Source of the DNA: Synechococcus sp. JA-2-3B'a(2-13)
Lineage (GTDB): Bacteria; Cyanobacteriota; Cyanobacteriia; Thermostichales; Thermostichaceae
Direction of reading: 5' to 3'
NCBI RefSeq assembly: GCF_000013225.1
Contig: NC_007776.1
Coordinates: 1,073,277 to 1,137,276, forward strand
DNA: 64,000 bases
Positions 24,335 to 33,882 of the stretch are shown here, piece by piece. A program made the translations under genes and the position numbers. Below the pieces are notes generated by a model that worked only from the letters and a program-made list of their open reading frames with translations, was not told the DNA's origin and made no database searches. Numbering within the stretch: position 1 is the stretch's first letter; every line of letters begins with the position of its first letter.

Positions 24335-25777
24335 ATGCGGGTAGCCATTATTGGGGCCGGATTGGCCGGGTTGGTGACGGCAGTCGATTTGGTTGAAGCA
24401 GGACACGAGGTGCAGCTCTACGAGGCGCGGCCTTTTGTCGGCGGCAAGGTGGGATCCTGGCAGGATGCCGATGGCAACCACATCGAGATGGGGCTGCACG
24501 TTTTTTTCTGCAACTACAGCAATTTGTTTGCCCTGATGAAAAAGGTGGGGGCCTACGAGAACCTGCTGCCCAAGCAACACACCCACACCTTTGTCAACCG
24601 AGGTGGGCAAACGGCCAGTCTGGATTTTCGCTTTCCCCTGGGGGCGCCTTTCAACGGCCTCAAAGCTTTTTTCACCACCGAGCAGCTCTCTTGGGCGGAC
24701 AAGCTGCGCAACGCCTTAGCGCTGGGCACCAGCCCTTTGATTCGCGGCTTGCTGGACTATGAAGGGGCAATGCGGCAAATTCGCGCCTTGGATCGGATGA
24801 GCTTTGCCGATTGGTTTCGGCGGCATGGGGGATCCGAAGGTAGCCTGAAGCGGATGTGGAACCCGATTGCCTATGCCTTGGGCTTTATTGACACGGAGCA
24901 GATTTCTGCCCGCTGCATGCTGACGATCTTTCAGATGTTTGCCAGCAAAACAGAGGCCTCCAAGCTCAATTTCCTCAAGGGATCCCCGGACACCTATCTC
25001 ACTCAGCCTATCGTCCGCTACATCCAAGCCCGTGGGGGCCAGATCCACACCCGCAGAGGGGTCAGCCGCATTGAAGTGAACGACTCTCCTCCCTACGCGG
25101 TGACCGGCTTGCTCTTGGCCAATGGAGAGCGGGTGGAGGCAGATGTGTATGTGTGTGCAACGGCAGTGGAAGGGGCCAAACGGCTGATCCCGGAAGTATG
25201 GCGGCAGTGGCCTCAGTTCGACAACCTCTACAAGCTGGAATCCGTACCTGTGGCCACGGTGCAGTTGCGCTTCGATGGCTGGGTGACGGAGCTGAACCCC
25301 CAAGGCCAGGCCAAACGAGCCAGCCAACACCCAGAGGCTCTGGGTATCGACAATCTCCTCTACACCGCCGATGCCGATTTTTCCTGCTTTGCCGATCTGG
25401 CCCTCACCAGCCCCGCCGACTACTACAAGCCGGGCCAGGGATCCCTGCTACAATGCGTGCTCACGCCGGGGGATCCCTTCATTTCCATGCCCAACGAGCA
25501 AATTGCCCAGCACGTGTTGCACCAAGTCCACGAGCTGTTTCCCTCATCCCGGCAGCTGAACATGACCTGGTACAGCGTGGTGAAACTGGCCCACTCCCTC
25601 TATCGAGAAGCGCCGGGCATGGATCCCTATCGCCCGCAGCAAAAGACTCCCGTGCCCAACTTCTTTTTTGCCGGCAGCTACACCGCCCAAGACTACATCG
25701 ACAGCATGGAAGGGGCCACTCTCTCCGGCCACCTGGCTGCTCAGGCCATTCTGGCTGCCCACAGGGATCCCCAATAG
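24335..25777 (+). CDS. crtQ: 9,9'-di-cis-zeta-carotene desaturase
   Basis: This enzyme (also called ZDS) introduces two double bases of desaturation to convert zeta-carotene to poly-cis-lycopene, with plastoquinone as acceptor, at the thylakoid membrane. The FAD-binding dinucleotide fold is at the N-terminus ([24 protein letters not shown], then [13 protein letters not shown]), and the desaturase C-terminal signature [25 protein letters not shown] is complete. Length of 480 residues and the [13 protein letters not shown] stretch fit ZDS rather than phytoene desaturase. It is a single gene followed directly by IS-type debris. Confidence 0.93.
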   Translation: MRVAIIGAGLAGLVTAVDLVEAGHEVQLYEARPFVGGKVGSWQDADGNHIEMGLHVFFCNYSNLFALMKKVGAYENLLPKQHTHTFVNRGGQTASLDFRFPLGAPFNGLKAFFTTEQLSWADKLRNALALGTSPLIRGLLDYEGAMRQIRALDRMSFADWFRRHGGSEGSLKRMWNPIAYALGFIDTEQISARCMLTIFQMFASKTEASKLNFLKGSPDTYLTQPIVRYIQARGGQIHTRRGVSRIEVNDSPPYAVTGLLLANGERVEADVYVCATAVEGAKRLIPEVWRQWPQFDNLYKLESVPVATVQLRFDGWVTELNPQGQAKRASQHPEALGIDNLLYTADADFSCFADLALTSPADYYKPGQGSLLQCVLTPGDPFISMPNEQIAQHVLHQVHELFPSSRQLNMTWYSVVKLAHSLYREAPGMDPYRPQQKTPVPNFFFAGSYTAQDYIDSMEGATLSGHLAAQAILAAHRDPQ

Positions 25778-25810
25778 GAGGACTTTCACCTGATGGCACT
25801 TGACCCCTTT

Positions 25811-25982
25811 GACATACTCCCCGTCATAAAGGGCGAGGATTCCGGTTCCTGGTTCTGCTACGGCACTTCCTCTGTCGGGTTGCCCTCCCATTCGCGCCAG
25901 CGGGACGGAGCCCTTGAAGCCTGCACTCTCTCGCTTTAGCGGCGCGGAGCGCTTTGCGTCAGCATGAGTGCGGGAGTATGTC
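25811..25982. mobile_element. Two IS605-type right ends placed tail to tail (172 bp)
   Basis: The segment opens with GACATACTCCCCGTC and closes with GCGGGAGTATGTC, an inverted-repeat boundary. The left half is the right end plus the last 25 or so codons of a tnpB like the one at 18819 (minus-strand reading GTGILAL versus GTRILAL). The right half, in the opposite direction, matches the right end of the broken tnpB at 52901-52996. A small dispersed repeat lies at 25891-25915. The rest of the 25778-26126 gap shows no gene. Confidence 0.6.
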
Positions 25983-26126
25983 ACAGTGGGTACCAGAAGT
26001 CTTGGCCCAAAGCCGAGAGTTGGGTAGAAGTCCAGCCCTTCGCGCCCCTCGCCAAAAAATACGCTCCATCCTAGGGGATCAATACGAGCCACAGGCCCCA
26101 TACCCTGAGAGTTTTGCACAGGAAGG

Positions 26127-26702
26127 ATGATGATCGCCCTCAACCTGCAGCCGGCTGTGAATTTAACCGATGAAGTTTTCGAGCAGCTCTGCCGGCGGAA
26201 TCCTGAGCTGCGCCTGGAACGCACCGCCCAAGGAGAACTGATCGCCATGGCTCCTGCAGGCAGCGAAAGCAGTCGTCAAAACTTGAGCCTTAGCGCCCAG
26301 CTCTGGCAGTGGAACCGGCAAACTCAGCTTGGTGTGGCCTTTGACTCTTCCGCCGGTTTTGCCTTGCCCAATGGGGCCATTCGCTCTCCCGATGCCGCTT
26401 GGATGCCCAAAGAGCGCTGGCAGCAGCTCACCCCAGAGCAGCGCCGTCGGTTTGCTCCTCTGTGCCCTGACTTTGTGCTGGAACTGAAGTCTCCTACTGA
26501 CGAGCTGGCCATCCTTCAGGCCAAGCTGCAGGAGTACCTGGACAACGGATCCCAACTGGGCTGGTTAATCGACCCGGAAAGCGGGAAGGTCTATGTCTAT
26601 CGCACAGGTCAGCCGGTGCAAGTTTTGGAGCGACCTACCAGCTTGTCTGGGGATCCCGTTCTCCCTGGCTTTGTGGTGGATCTCACCTTAATCTGGGAAT
26701 AG
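26127..26702 (+). CDS. Uma2 family protein (restriction-endonuclease-like fold), copy 1
   Basis: Uma2 proteins are abundant in cyanobacteria and have a PD-(D/E)XK nuclease-like fold; their role is unclear. In this 191-residue copy the probable metal-site residues are in the SPDAAWMPKERW segment and in PDFVLELKSPTDELA, followed by GWLIDPESGKVYVYR. It is nearly identical through the N- and C-terminal parts to the next gene, with a more divergent stretch around residues 48-70 (SSRQNLSLSAQLWQWNRQTQLGVAF). ATG 26127 or 26130 may serve as start. Confidence 0.88.
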   Translation: MMIALNLQPAVNLTDEVFEQLCRRNPELRLERTAQGELIAMAPAGSESSRQNLSLSAQLWQWNRQTQLGVAFDSSAGFALPNGAIRSPDAAWMPKERWQQLTPEQRRRFAPLCPDFVLELKSPTDELAILQAKLQEYLDNGSQLGWLIDPESGKVYVYRTGQPVQVLERPTSLSGDPVLPGFVVDLTLIWE

Positions 26703-26741
26703 TGCTCCCCACGCTCTAAAACTGCCCACCAGGATGAGCTC

Positions 26742-27314
26742 ATGATTGCCCTCAACCTGCAGCCGGCTGTGAATTTAACCGATGAAGTTTTCGAGCAGCT
26801 TTGTCGGCAGAATCCTGAGCTGCGCCTGGAACGCACCGCCCAAGGAGAACTGATCGCCATGGCCCCTGCAGGCAGCGAAAGTGGATTCCGCAATGCCGAC
26901 CTACTGGGCCAACTTTGGCAGTGGAATCGACGCAAGAACTTAGGTCTTGTCTTCGACTCTTCTGCAGGTTTTGCCCTGCCCAATGGGGCCATTCGCTCTC
27001 CCGATGCCGCCTGGGTTGCCAAAGAGCGCTGGCAGCAGCTCACCCCAGAGCAGCGCCGTCGTTTTGCTCCCCTCTGCCCTGACTTTGTGCTGGAACTGAA
27101 GTCCCCTACCGATGAGCTGGCCACCCTTGAGGCCAAGTTGCAGGAGTTCCTAGACAACGGATCCCAACTGGGCTGGTTAATTGACCCGGAAAGTCGCCAA
27201 GTCCACGTCTATCGCCCCGGTCAGCCGGTACAAGTTTTGGAGCAGCCTGTGAGTTTGTCTGGGGATCCCGTTCTTCCTGGCTTTGTTATGGATCTCACCC
27301 TAATCTGGGGATAA
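26742..27314 (+). CDS. Uma2 family protein, copy 2 (tandem duplicate)
   Basis: This 190-residue copy shares most of its sequence with the preceding gene, including the opening MIALNLQPAVNLTDEVFEQL and the catalytic-region ELKSPTDELA. The two are separated by only 39 bases, so this is a recent tandem duplication or a gene-converted pair. Differences cluster in the middle segment (GFRNADLLGQLWQWNRRKNLGLVF), where copy 1 has a different version, which may reflect changed specificity. Confidence 0.88.
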   Translation: MIALNLQPAVNLTDEVFEQLCRQNPELRLERTAQGELIAMAPAGSESGFRNADLLGQLWQWNRRKNLGLVFDSSAGFALPNGAIRSPDAAWVAKERWQQLTPEQRRRFAPLCPDFVLELKSPTDELATLEAKLQEFLDNGSQLGWLIDPESRQVHVYRPGQPVQVLEQPVSLSGDPVLPGFVMDLTLIWG

Positions 27315-27411
27315 CCGACCCACCCCATGACTCCAAATTTCATTTTTCCCACTCTGGGGAGAAACGCCAGGGATCCCCAAGCTGCTTCGCTGCAATTCAA
27401 GTAACCCTGCT

Positions 27412-28782
27412 CTACTGCTTGGAGCCAGAACTAACCGCTGCTCCCACCCTCTCCATTAGGTCGTCCAGCTCGCTGTAGTCCGGCAAAGTGGTGTCGATGG
27501 CCTGCCCCTGACGCAACACCACCCGGTCATGTTGGGGTCGCGAGAGCAGCTCGTCAAAGCCACGTCCCTTGAACAGCACCAGATCTGCCGGCAAGCCCAC
27601 CCCAATTTGCCCTCGCTCGGTCAAGCCCATGATGCGGGCAGGGGTGGTGGTAATCGCCTGGGGCCAATCCCCATAGGGGGTATCCAGGTGCAAAATGCGG
27701 GTGGCCTCCCGGAACACCTCCAGGCCGTCGTGATCCCCAAAGCCATAAAAGGGATCCCGACAGTTATCGCTGGCTATCATCACCGGCACGCCCAAGGCTT
27801 TCAGCTCGTGGAGCAGGGTCACTCCCCGCCAACGGGGGGTATGGCCGGGGTTACGGGCTTGCAAATAGAGATTACACATGGGCAGGCTGACCACGGCAAT
27901 TCCCGCCTCTCTGACCAAGGCCATAGTCTTGTGGGCCACCTCCGGCGGTTGCACGGCCAGGCTACAGCAATGGCCACACACCACCTGATGGGGAAAATCG
28001 TTGCGCAAGGCCGCCGCTGCCACGTGTCTCAACGTGAGGGATCCCGGATCGTCCGTCTCATCCGTATGAAAGTCCAGAGCCAAGCCCCGCTCCTTGGCCA
28101 GGGCAAACACCCGATCCAATTGCCGATCCAGTTCCGGCCCCATCGCCGCCACCCCACCCAGGATCCCGCCCACTTCCGCCACCTTGTCCGCCAGCTTTTC
28201 TGCTGCAGGGGTGAGAAAGGCATCCAAGCTCAAAAGCGTGACCGCCTGGAGTTCCAGCTTGCCCGCCCACTCTCGGCGCAACTGGACAAACACCTCCCAG
28301 CTGGCCCCCATAACCTGAGGGTTCTCACAGACCAGATGGGTGCGCACCGCCTGGGATCCATGGGCATAGCTGCAGCGCAAACCAAAGCTGAAGCGACGGT
28401 AGAGATCCTCCCGAAACTGCTCCGGATCCCCGTCATAGGCTTGCTTCATCTTCACCCAATCTTCCTGGCCGGCCTGCCTCGCCCCGGCAAAGGTACCATC
28501 GGGATTGGGGGTGCGCGGCCACACATGCCCCTTGTCCAGGTGGGTATGGATGTCCACAAAACACGGCCACACTTGGCCCCGCCTTAGATCCACGCTGGGG
28601 ATCCCCTGGGGCGGGATCCCTGTTGCCGCCTGGATTTGGCGGATCTGCCCCCCTTCGATTTCCAGATCCAGCAACACCAGGTTATCGCGGTTGGGGACAG
28701 CTCCTGGCACCGCCTCCTTCAGTACCGACAGGGGAACCTGAGCATTCAGCAGCCAGTAGTGGGCAACGCCGGGGATCTGCAT
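27412..28782 (-). CDS. Cytosine-deaminase-like amidohydrolase (CodA family)
   Basis: A metal-dependent hydrolase of the TIM-barrel amidohydrolase superfamily. It has the HTHLDKG motif (first metal ligands) near residue 76, FHTDETDDPGS, VVCGHCCSLAV and the ASDNCRDPFYGFGDHD segment with the catalytic aspartate, all typical of cytosine deaminase / isoguanine-type enzymes. From ATG 28782 it has 456 residues, a little longer than E. coli CodA. Substrate specificity cannot be read with certainty; pyrimidine salvage is the likely role. Confidence 0.82.
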   Translation of the reverse strand: MQIPGVAHYWLLNAQVPLSVLKEAVPGAVPNRDNLVLLDLEIEGGQIRQIQAATGIPPQGIPSVDLRRGQVWPCFVDIHTHLDKGHVWPRTPNPDGTFAGARQAGQEDWVKMKQAYDGDPEQFREDLYRRFSFGLRCSYAHGSQAVRTHLVCENPQVMGASWEVFVQLRREWAGKLELQAVTLLSLDAFLTPAAEKLADKVAEVGGILGGVAAMGPELDRQLDRVFALAKERGLALDFHTDETDDPGSLTLRHVAAAALRNDFPHQVVCGHCCSLAVQPPEVAHKTMALVREAGIAVVSLPMCNLYLQARNPGHTPRWRGVTLLHELKALGVPVMIASDNCRDPFYGFGDHDGLEVFREATRILHLDTPYGDWPQAITTTPARIMGLTERGQIGVGLPADLVLFKGRGFDELLSRPQHDRVVLRQGQAIDTTLPDYSELDDLMERVGAAVSSGSKQ

Positions 28783-28856
28783 GGCGGGCAACGAAAAAGT
28801 GACTCCCAATCTTAAGGGGATCCGAGCCCCTCAGGAGGAATCCAGTGCTACAGCAG

Positions 28857-29186
28857 CTAGGCAAACTGGCCCACCACCTGCATGGCAAAGCTGAGCAAAA
28901 TGAAGGCCAACCAGGGGGAAAAGTCCAAGCCACCAATGGGGGGAATGATGCCGCGGAACAGGTTGAGATAGGGATCGGTGAGTTGGCTGAGCACCGACAG
29001 GATGGGGTTAGACCAGTTCAGTTGCGGGAACCAGCTCAGCAAAATCCGCACGATCAGCAGAGCATTGTAAATGACAATGAACTGGTAAAGGGAGCGGAAC
29101 AGCAAAGACGCGGCAGTGCCGTAGACCAACCCCAGGGAGAGGCCGTCCACCCAAGCGAGAGGAGACAACAAGTGACTGAGCATCAT
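28857..29186 (-). CDS. YggT/Ycf19 family membrane protein
   Basis: The 109-residue protein has two hydrophobic stretches and the family signature RILLSWFPQLNWSNPILSVLSQLTDPYLNLFRGIIPPIGGLDFSPWLAF. Family members are small membrane proteins that have been linked to division and nucleoid/chloroplast distribution (Ycf19). Two adjacent ATGs are possible starts. The gene stands between the amidohydrolase and a small membrane-anchored coiled-coil gene, all on the minus strand. The 170-base upstream region shows no ORF. Confidence 0.9.
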   Translation of the reverse strand: MMLSHLLSPLAWVDGLSLGLVYGTAASLLFRSLYQFIVIYNALLIVRILLSWFPQLNWSNPILSVLSQLTDPYLNLFRGIIPPIGGLDFSPWLAFILLSFAMQVVGQFA

Positions 29187-29356
29187 GGTTGGGAAAAGTA
29201 GGGAAACAACTCGATCAACTCAACATCCATTAAGCTGAAGCACCTTCGCCAGAGGCAGACCTGGCCCAGGATCGCAACTCAGCCGAGAGAGGATGGCAGA
29301 ACCTAGAGAGGAAAGCCGCTGCCGCCTCTAGTTTGGCATGGACAGGGATCCCCTGC

Positions 29357-29725
29357 TCAAGGCTTTTCCTCAACAGCCCTGGAAGAGGTTTCCTTGACGA
29401 GCAATTGCGTGCGCATGGCCTGGATCGCCTCGTTTAACTCGGCAATCTTGGCCTCTAGAGTGCGGCGGGCTTGAGCAATGCGTTCTGCCTCATTTTCCCA
29501 CTTCCTCCAGTCGCTGGACATGGCCGACTCACCCGAAGCACTGAGGCGCGGTCGTTCAGGGGCTACCGAGGTGCCGTTGAGGCGATCTGGATCCCGGCGT
29601 TGGCCTTCGGCGGATCCCTTTCTGAGTCGAGGGGCAAGCACAAACCCAATGACCCCGCCGATGATCCCTCCCAACAGGGCGCCAGTCACTACACCCGCAA
29701 TGAAGTCACCTTTCTGATCTGCCAC
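29357..29725 (-). CDS. Small membrane-anchored coiled-coil protein (YtxH-like)
   Basis: The 122-residue protein starts with a glycine-rich hydrophobic helix (FIAGVVTGALLGGIIGGVIGFVLAP), typical of YtxH-like stress proteins, then a polar linker, then a C-terminal coiled coil (ENEAERIAQARRTLEAKIAELNEAIQAM). Function is unknown. It begins 48 bases downstream of the AarF-type gene on the same strand, so the two may be co-transcribed. Confidence 0.7.
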   Translation of the reverse strand: MADQKGDFIAGVVTGALLGGIIGGVIGFVLAPRLRKGSAEGQRRDPDRLNGTSVAPERPRLSASGESAMSSDWRKWENEAERIAQARRTLEAKIAELNEAIQAMRTQLLVKETSSRAVEEKP

Positions 29726-29773
29726 GCTTTTGTCCAGCTCAATAACAATAAACTTGAGTCATCTTCTTCCGTT

Positions 29774-31546
29774 CTACCTTTCCTGTCCCACTCCTGCCAG
29801 CAAATCCGACCAAGGTTGAGGTAGCCGCCAGCGGCTGAGATGTTCCAGATGGGCTTGCACCTGCTCCCTCAACTCGACAAGCGTGTGTTGCAGATCGCCG
29901 GTCGAGGGTAGGGATCTCAGCGTTGCCTGCCAGAGGTAAGCTGGGGAAAGTTCAGGGCTGAGCAACTGCCACAAACGCTGCAGCTCCTCAAAGTGAAGGC
30001 GATCATCTTCTGTGAGGGAAAGCACCAACTGGCGACGCAGATCGCGGGCCTCTTCCGACATCAGGTAGCGCAAACCCGTTTGGGCAGTGGGTAACCAATC
30101 CAATCCCCCATCGCTGCGGGCAATTTGAATCAGGTTCTCCAGGCGGTTCCAGCGGAACTTACCATCCTTGATCAACACTTGCAGCAGCCGTTGGCGAATA
30201 CGCGGCGATTCATCCGTCAGCAGGCGCTTGGCCACATAGGGATAGGCCACACCGACGATGCGGAACTGGGGATAGAGGCTGAGGGCTACTCCCTCTTGGG
30301 TCACCAAAGATCGGATCACCAGAGCAAAGTGGGAGGGCACCTGAAAGGGGTAGCGGTACATCAAGTCGGAGAACTGATCTGTGGCCGTTTTGAAGTTAAA
30401 GTTGACCACCTCTTGGGTCAGCACGTCTGCCAGCACCTTTTCCAAGGCGGGGATCAGCTCTTGGCGGCCGACATCCGGCTGCAAAAAGCCCAGATGAATA
30501 AAGTCATCGATCAGGGCGTTGTAGTCGCGATCCACCAGGTGAACCAGAGCATCCACCAAGTACTCCTTCATTTCCTCGGTAAGCTGATCCATCATGCCGA
30601 AATCGATGTAGGCCATACGGCCATCGGTGAGGGCAAACAAGTTACCTGGATGGGGATCCGCGTGGAAAAAGCCGTATTCCAGCAATTGCTTGAGGGCAGC
30701 AACCACCCCGATGCGCACCAATTGTTTCACTTCCAGGTTGGCTGCTCGAATGCGCTCCACATCCGTCAGCTTGATGCCGTCGATCCACTCCAGGGTCAGA
30801 ACCCGGCGGGTGCTGTAAGCCCAAAAGATGCGCGGCACGTACACATCCGGATCGTCGCGGAAGTATTCGGCGAAGCGCTCGCAGTTTCGCCCTTCGTGCA
30901 GGTAGTCGATCTCTTCAAAAAGCTTGCGGCCAAACTCATCCACCACCGCCGTCAAAGTACTGCCCAGGTTTAAGGGCAGCCAGGGGCCCAGCCATGTCGA
31001 GGCCCAGCGAATCAGGTACAGATCCAGGCTCAACTGCTCTCGCAGATGGGGTCGCTGCACCTTCACCGCCACCCATTCGCCGCTGTGCAACTGCGCTTTG
31101 TAGACCTGCCCCAGGCTGGCAGCAGCCACCGGCTCTGGAGAGATCTGGGCAAAGATCTCGGCAATCGGACGGCCCAACTCGGATTCGATGCGGGCAAATG
31201 CTTGCTCGGAAGGAAATGGCGGCAGTTGATCTTGCAGTTGGGTGAGTTCTTCTAGGTAGTCTTTGCGCACCAGATCGGGGCGGGTGGAGAGGGCCTGACC
31301 CACCTTGATGAACGTTGGCCCCAGGTCGGTGAGCAGCTTTCGCAACTGCACCGAGCGCCGTCCCACATTGCGATCAGTGTGTCCCCACAGTTGATCCCAG
31401 CGCAAACAGAGGACAAACCACAAGAAAGGCCAGAGAATGGCCAGCGCCCGACCGATCACTTGGGGCAGGCGCCAGCGGTAATAGCGGCAGATCAATTGCG
31501 GATCGTAAACTTCCAAAGCGGCAATGGGCGAAGTTCTACTAAACAC
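29774..31546 (-). CDS. AarF/UbiB/ABC1 family atypical kinase
   Basis: This 590-residue protein is a member of the ABC1K family, which in bacteria and plastids controls quinone and prenyl-lipid metabolism. Diagnostic motifs are visible: KVGQALSTRPDL (KxGQ helix), AAASLGQVYKAQL (alanine-rich nucleotide loop), VAVKVQRP (catalytic-type lysine), HADPHPGNLFAL and MAYIDFGMMD (the DFG-like metal loop). The hydrophobic segment near residue 35 (LAILWPFLWFVLCL) may tether it to the membrane. The start is GTG. No ubi genes are adjacent. Confidence 0.92.
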   Translation of the reverse strand: MFSRTSPIAALEVYDPQLICRYYRWRLPQVIGRALAILWPFLWFVLCLRWDQLWGHTDRNVGRRSVQLRKLLTDLGPTFIKVGQALSTRPDLVRKDYLEELTQLQDQLPPFPSEQAFARIESELGRPIAEIFAQISPEPVAAASLGQVYKAQLHSGEWVAVKVQRPHLREQLSLDLYLIRWASTWLGPWLPLNLGSTLTAVVDEFGRKLFEEIDYLHEGRNCERFAEYFRDDPDVYVPRIFWAYSTRRVLTLEWIDGIKLTDVERIRAANLEVKQLVRIGVVAALKQLLEYGFFHADPHPGNLFALTDGRMAYIDFGMMDQLTEEMKEYLVDALVHLVDRDYNALIDDFIHLGFLQPDVGRQELIPALEKVLADVLTQEVVNFNFKTATDQFSDLMYRYPFQVPSHFALVIRSLVTQEGVALSLYPQFRIVGVAYPYVAKRLLTDESPRIRQRLLQVLIKDGKFRWNRLENLIQIARSDGGLDWLPTAQTGLRYLMSEEARDLRRQLVLSLTEDDRLHFEELQRLWQLLSPELSPAYLWQATLRSLPSTGDLQHTLVELREQVQAHLEHLSRWRLPQPWSDLLAGVGQER

Positions 31547-31681
31547 ACTCCAGCGATCTCACAGTTTTTTGTTTTGAAGCTCTTGGTATCCATCTTAACA
31601 GAAAAAGCCTCGCCGTTTCTGCGCAAGGGCCTGTCAGCCCCATCCTGCCCCCTTCTCGGCCAGGGCCGGCCTGTTTCCCCC

Positions 31682-32968
31682 TCAAATGATGGTGTTGTCC
31701 GGGATCACCGAGTCTTTGATGATGGTGACGATGCCGTTGCTGATCCAGATCCCTTCCTCTTCCCGCTGCGCTTCGGTGACGTGATCCTTGTTGAGGATGC
31801 GGACATTGCGCCCAATGCGGGCATTCTTATCCACGATGGCGTTGACAATGTGAGAGTTGGCCCCGATGCCCACCGGTGGGATCCCTTCCTCCAGCCTGGC
31901 CTGTCGCTCTTCTGCCGACTCGTAGTAATCGGCTCCCATTACCAGGGTGTTTTCGATGATGGTGTTGGCCTCCAAGCGGCTGCGAATGCCGATGATGGAG
32001 TTGCGAATTTGGGCGTTTTTGATGATGCAACCATCGGCGATCATGGAGTTGACAATCTGGGAGTCGAGGATTTTGTTGGGGGGCAAAAAGCGCGGGCGGG
32101 TGTAGATGGGCATTTCGCTGTCGAAGAAGCTGAAGGGCGGGTTGGGCTGCTGCACCAGTGCCAGGTTGGCCCGGTAAAAAGCCTCGATGGTGCCGATGTC
32201 TTCCCAGTAACCCTTGAAGAGGTAGGCTTGCAGATGGTACTTGCCGATGGCTGCCGGCAGCACCTCTTTGCCAAAGTCGGTGTGCTCCTTGACTTTGAGC
32301 ATCTCGATCAGAGCTTCTCGCTTGAATACATAGATGCCCATGGAGGCGATGTAGGGCTTGGCTTTGGCTTCTTCCGGGCTGAGGCCGAGGGCTTGGGTGT
32401 CCACCTGGCAGGCTTTCAGCAGATCTCCTGTTGGCTTTTCCTTGAAATCCACAATGCGACCGTTCTCGCCAAGCTTGAGCAAGCCAAAACCCGAGGCCAC
32501 TTTTTCTTCACAGGGGAGCACCGCCAGCGTCACATCGGCTCCCACCTGCCGGTGATGGTGGATGAAGGGGCGGTAGTCCATGCGGTAGAGGTGATCCCCA
32601 GATAGGATGAGGAAGTCCCGCGGCTTCCAGGAGTCCATCAGCCAGAGGTATTGGCGGACAGCATCGGCGGTGCCTTGGAACCAATCGGGATTGTCAGGGG
32701 TTTGTTGGGCCGCCAAAACGTCCACAAAGCCGCCTGTGAAGGGGGACAAGCGGTAGGTGTTGACGATGTGGCGGTTCAGAGAGGCAGAGTTGAACTGGGT
32801 GAGGACGTAGATTTTTTCGATGTCGGAGTTGATGCAGTTGCTGACCGGGATGTCGATGAGGCGGTATTTGCCGGCCAGGGGCACAGCGGGTTTGGCGCGG
32901 CGCTTGGTCAGGGGATAAAGTCGGGTGCCACGCCCACCTCCCAAGATGATCGCCAGTACATCGCGCAT
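31682..32968 (-). CDS. glgC: Glucose-1-phosphate adenylyltransferase (ADP-glucose pyrophosphorylase)
   Basis: GlgC makes ADP-glucose for glycogen; the cyanobacterial enzyme is activated by 3-phosphoglycerate and inhibited by phosphate. The N-terminal [38 protein letters not shown], the ATP-binding [22 protein letters not shown], the sugar-binding SMGIYVF and the C-terminal left-handed beta-helix with [11 protein letters not shown] are all present. I set the start at ATG 32968 (428 aa); the frame is open further upstream to 33070 but without family sequence. It diverges from the ParA-type gene. Confidence 0.96.
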   Translation of the reverse strand: MRDVLAIILGGGRGTRLYPLTKRRAKPAVPLAGKYRLIDIPVSNCINSDIEKIYVLTQFNSASLNRHIVNTYRLSPFTGGFVDVLAAQQTPDNPDWFQGTADAVRQYLWLMDSWKPRDFLILSGDHLYRMDYRPFIHHHRQVGADVTLAVLPCEEKVASGFGLLKLGENGRIVDFKEKPTGDLLKACQVDTQALGLSPEEAKAKPYIASMGIYVFKREALIEMLKVKEHTDFGKEVLPAAIGKYHLQAYLFKGYWEDIGTIEAFYRANLALVQQPNPPFSFFDSEMPIYTRPRFLPPNKILDSQIVNSMIADGCIIKNAQIRNSIIGIRSRLEANTIIENTLVMGADYYESAEERQARLEEGIPPVGIGANSHIVNAIVDKNARIGRNVRILNKDHVTEAQREEEGIWISNGIVTIIKDSVIPDNTII

Positions 32969-33099
32969 GGTTGTCCTCCACCAGGCTACACCCAATAGCA
33001 TAGACTGCTGCGGGGCCACCTCAACGACTGTCCTGTTCAATCTGGCCAAGCTGCTCGGGAAGGGGAACAAGTTGGCAAGACAGAATGCAGGGAGAGCTG

Positions 33100-33882
33100 A
33101 TGGCGCGTATCCTGGCCTTTACCAACAACAAAGGGGGCACTGGCAAGTCCACCCTCTGCGTCCACGCGGCTCAGTTGACGGCCCAACGGGGATACCGAGT
33201 TTTGCTCATCGATCTCACGTCCCAGGCCACCGCCAGCAACCTTTACCTGGAAGGGGCCGGATCCTTGCCGGCACCGGAAACGGTTTGGGCCAGCTTACAC
33301 CCGCAACACCAACGTCCTCTGGAAGAGGTGATCTACTGCACGGACAAGGGAGTGGATGTGGCGCCCTCCCACAGCACCATGGCGGAAGTGGCGGCCCAAC
33401 TGGCTGCTGCTGGAGAGATGGGGCAGAATCTATTGCAGCGCCAACTGGATCCCTTGCTGCCGGACTACGACTTCATCTTTCTCGATACGCCGGGAGAACT
33501 GAATGCCCTCACCGCCAATGCCCTGCGGGTGGCCCAGCGGGTACTGATCCCGACGCGGCTCAACCGCGCCGATTTCTCCTGCACGGAAGTGACCTTGCGC
33601 TACATTGAGGCCCTGAAAGGCCAGCTCAGCCACGCCCGCGCCGTTTTGACGATGCTGGACGACCGCTATCTGCCGGGGGGCATTTGGTCGGGATCCCACA
33701 CCGGGCAATTGTACGTGCAAGCGCAACAGATTTTTGCGGATGTGCTTTCACCCGTTACCATTCCAGATAGCAGCGATTTGCGCATCGCCTTTGACTACGG
33801 CTTGACGGTGATGGACTATCGGCCTGGGTCGGCGGTGTGTCAGCGGCTGCTGCAGTTTGTTGAACGCGAGGTGCTCTTGTGA
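33100..33882 (+). CDS. ParA/MinD-type ATPase
   Basis: The protein (260 aa) has the deviant Walker A motif KGGTGKST with the signature lysine near residue 10-16, the A' strand [17 protein letters not shown], and the Walker B FIFLDTPG. ParA ATPases position plasmids, chromosomes and large protein complexes by nucleoid-bound gradients. ATG 33100 follows a purine-rich ribosome site (GGGAGAG). The next gene starts with GTG overlapping its stop (33879-33882), so a paired partner is likely. No parS cluster or ParB gene is visible nearby. Confidence 0.9.
   Translation: MARILAFTNNKGGTGKSTLCVHAAQLTAQRGYRVLLIDLTSQATASNLYLEGAGSLPAPETVWASLHPQHQRPLEEVIYCTDKGVDVAPSHSTMAEVAAQLAAAGEMGQNLLQRQLDPLLPDYDFIFLDTPGELNALTANALRVAQRVLIPTRLNRADFSCTEVTLRYIEALKGQLSHARAVLTMLDDRYLPGGIWSGSHTGQLYVQAQQIFADVLSPVTIPDSSDLRIAFDYGLTVMDYRPGSAVCQRLLQFVEREVLL

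Noticed and set aside
25544-26248. Minus-strand ORF of 234 codons across the crtQ end, the IS debris and Uma2
   Set aside because: It reads antisense through crtQ and Uma2. Only the part GTGILAL reflects real former coding sequence, namely the relic tnpB 3' end.
29187-29356. Possible gene between the YggT-type and YtxH-like genes
   Set aside because: No frame with start and coding character was found; treated as spacer.
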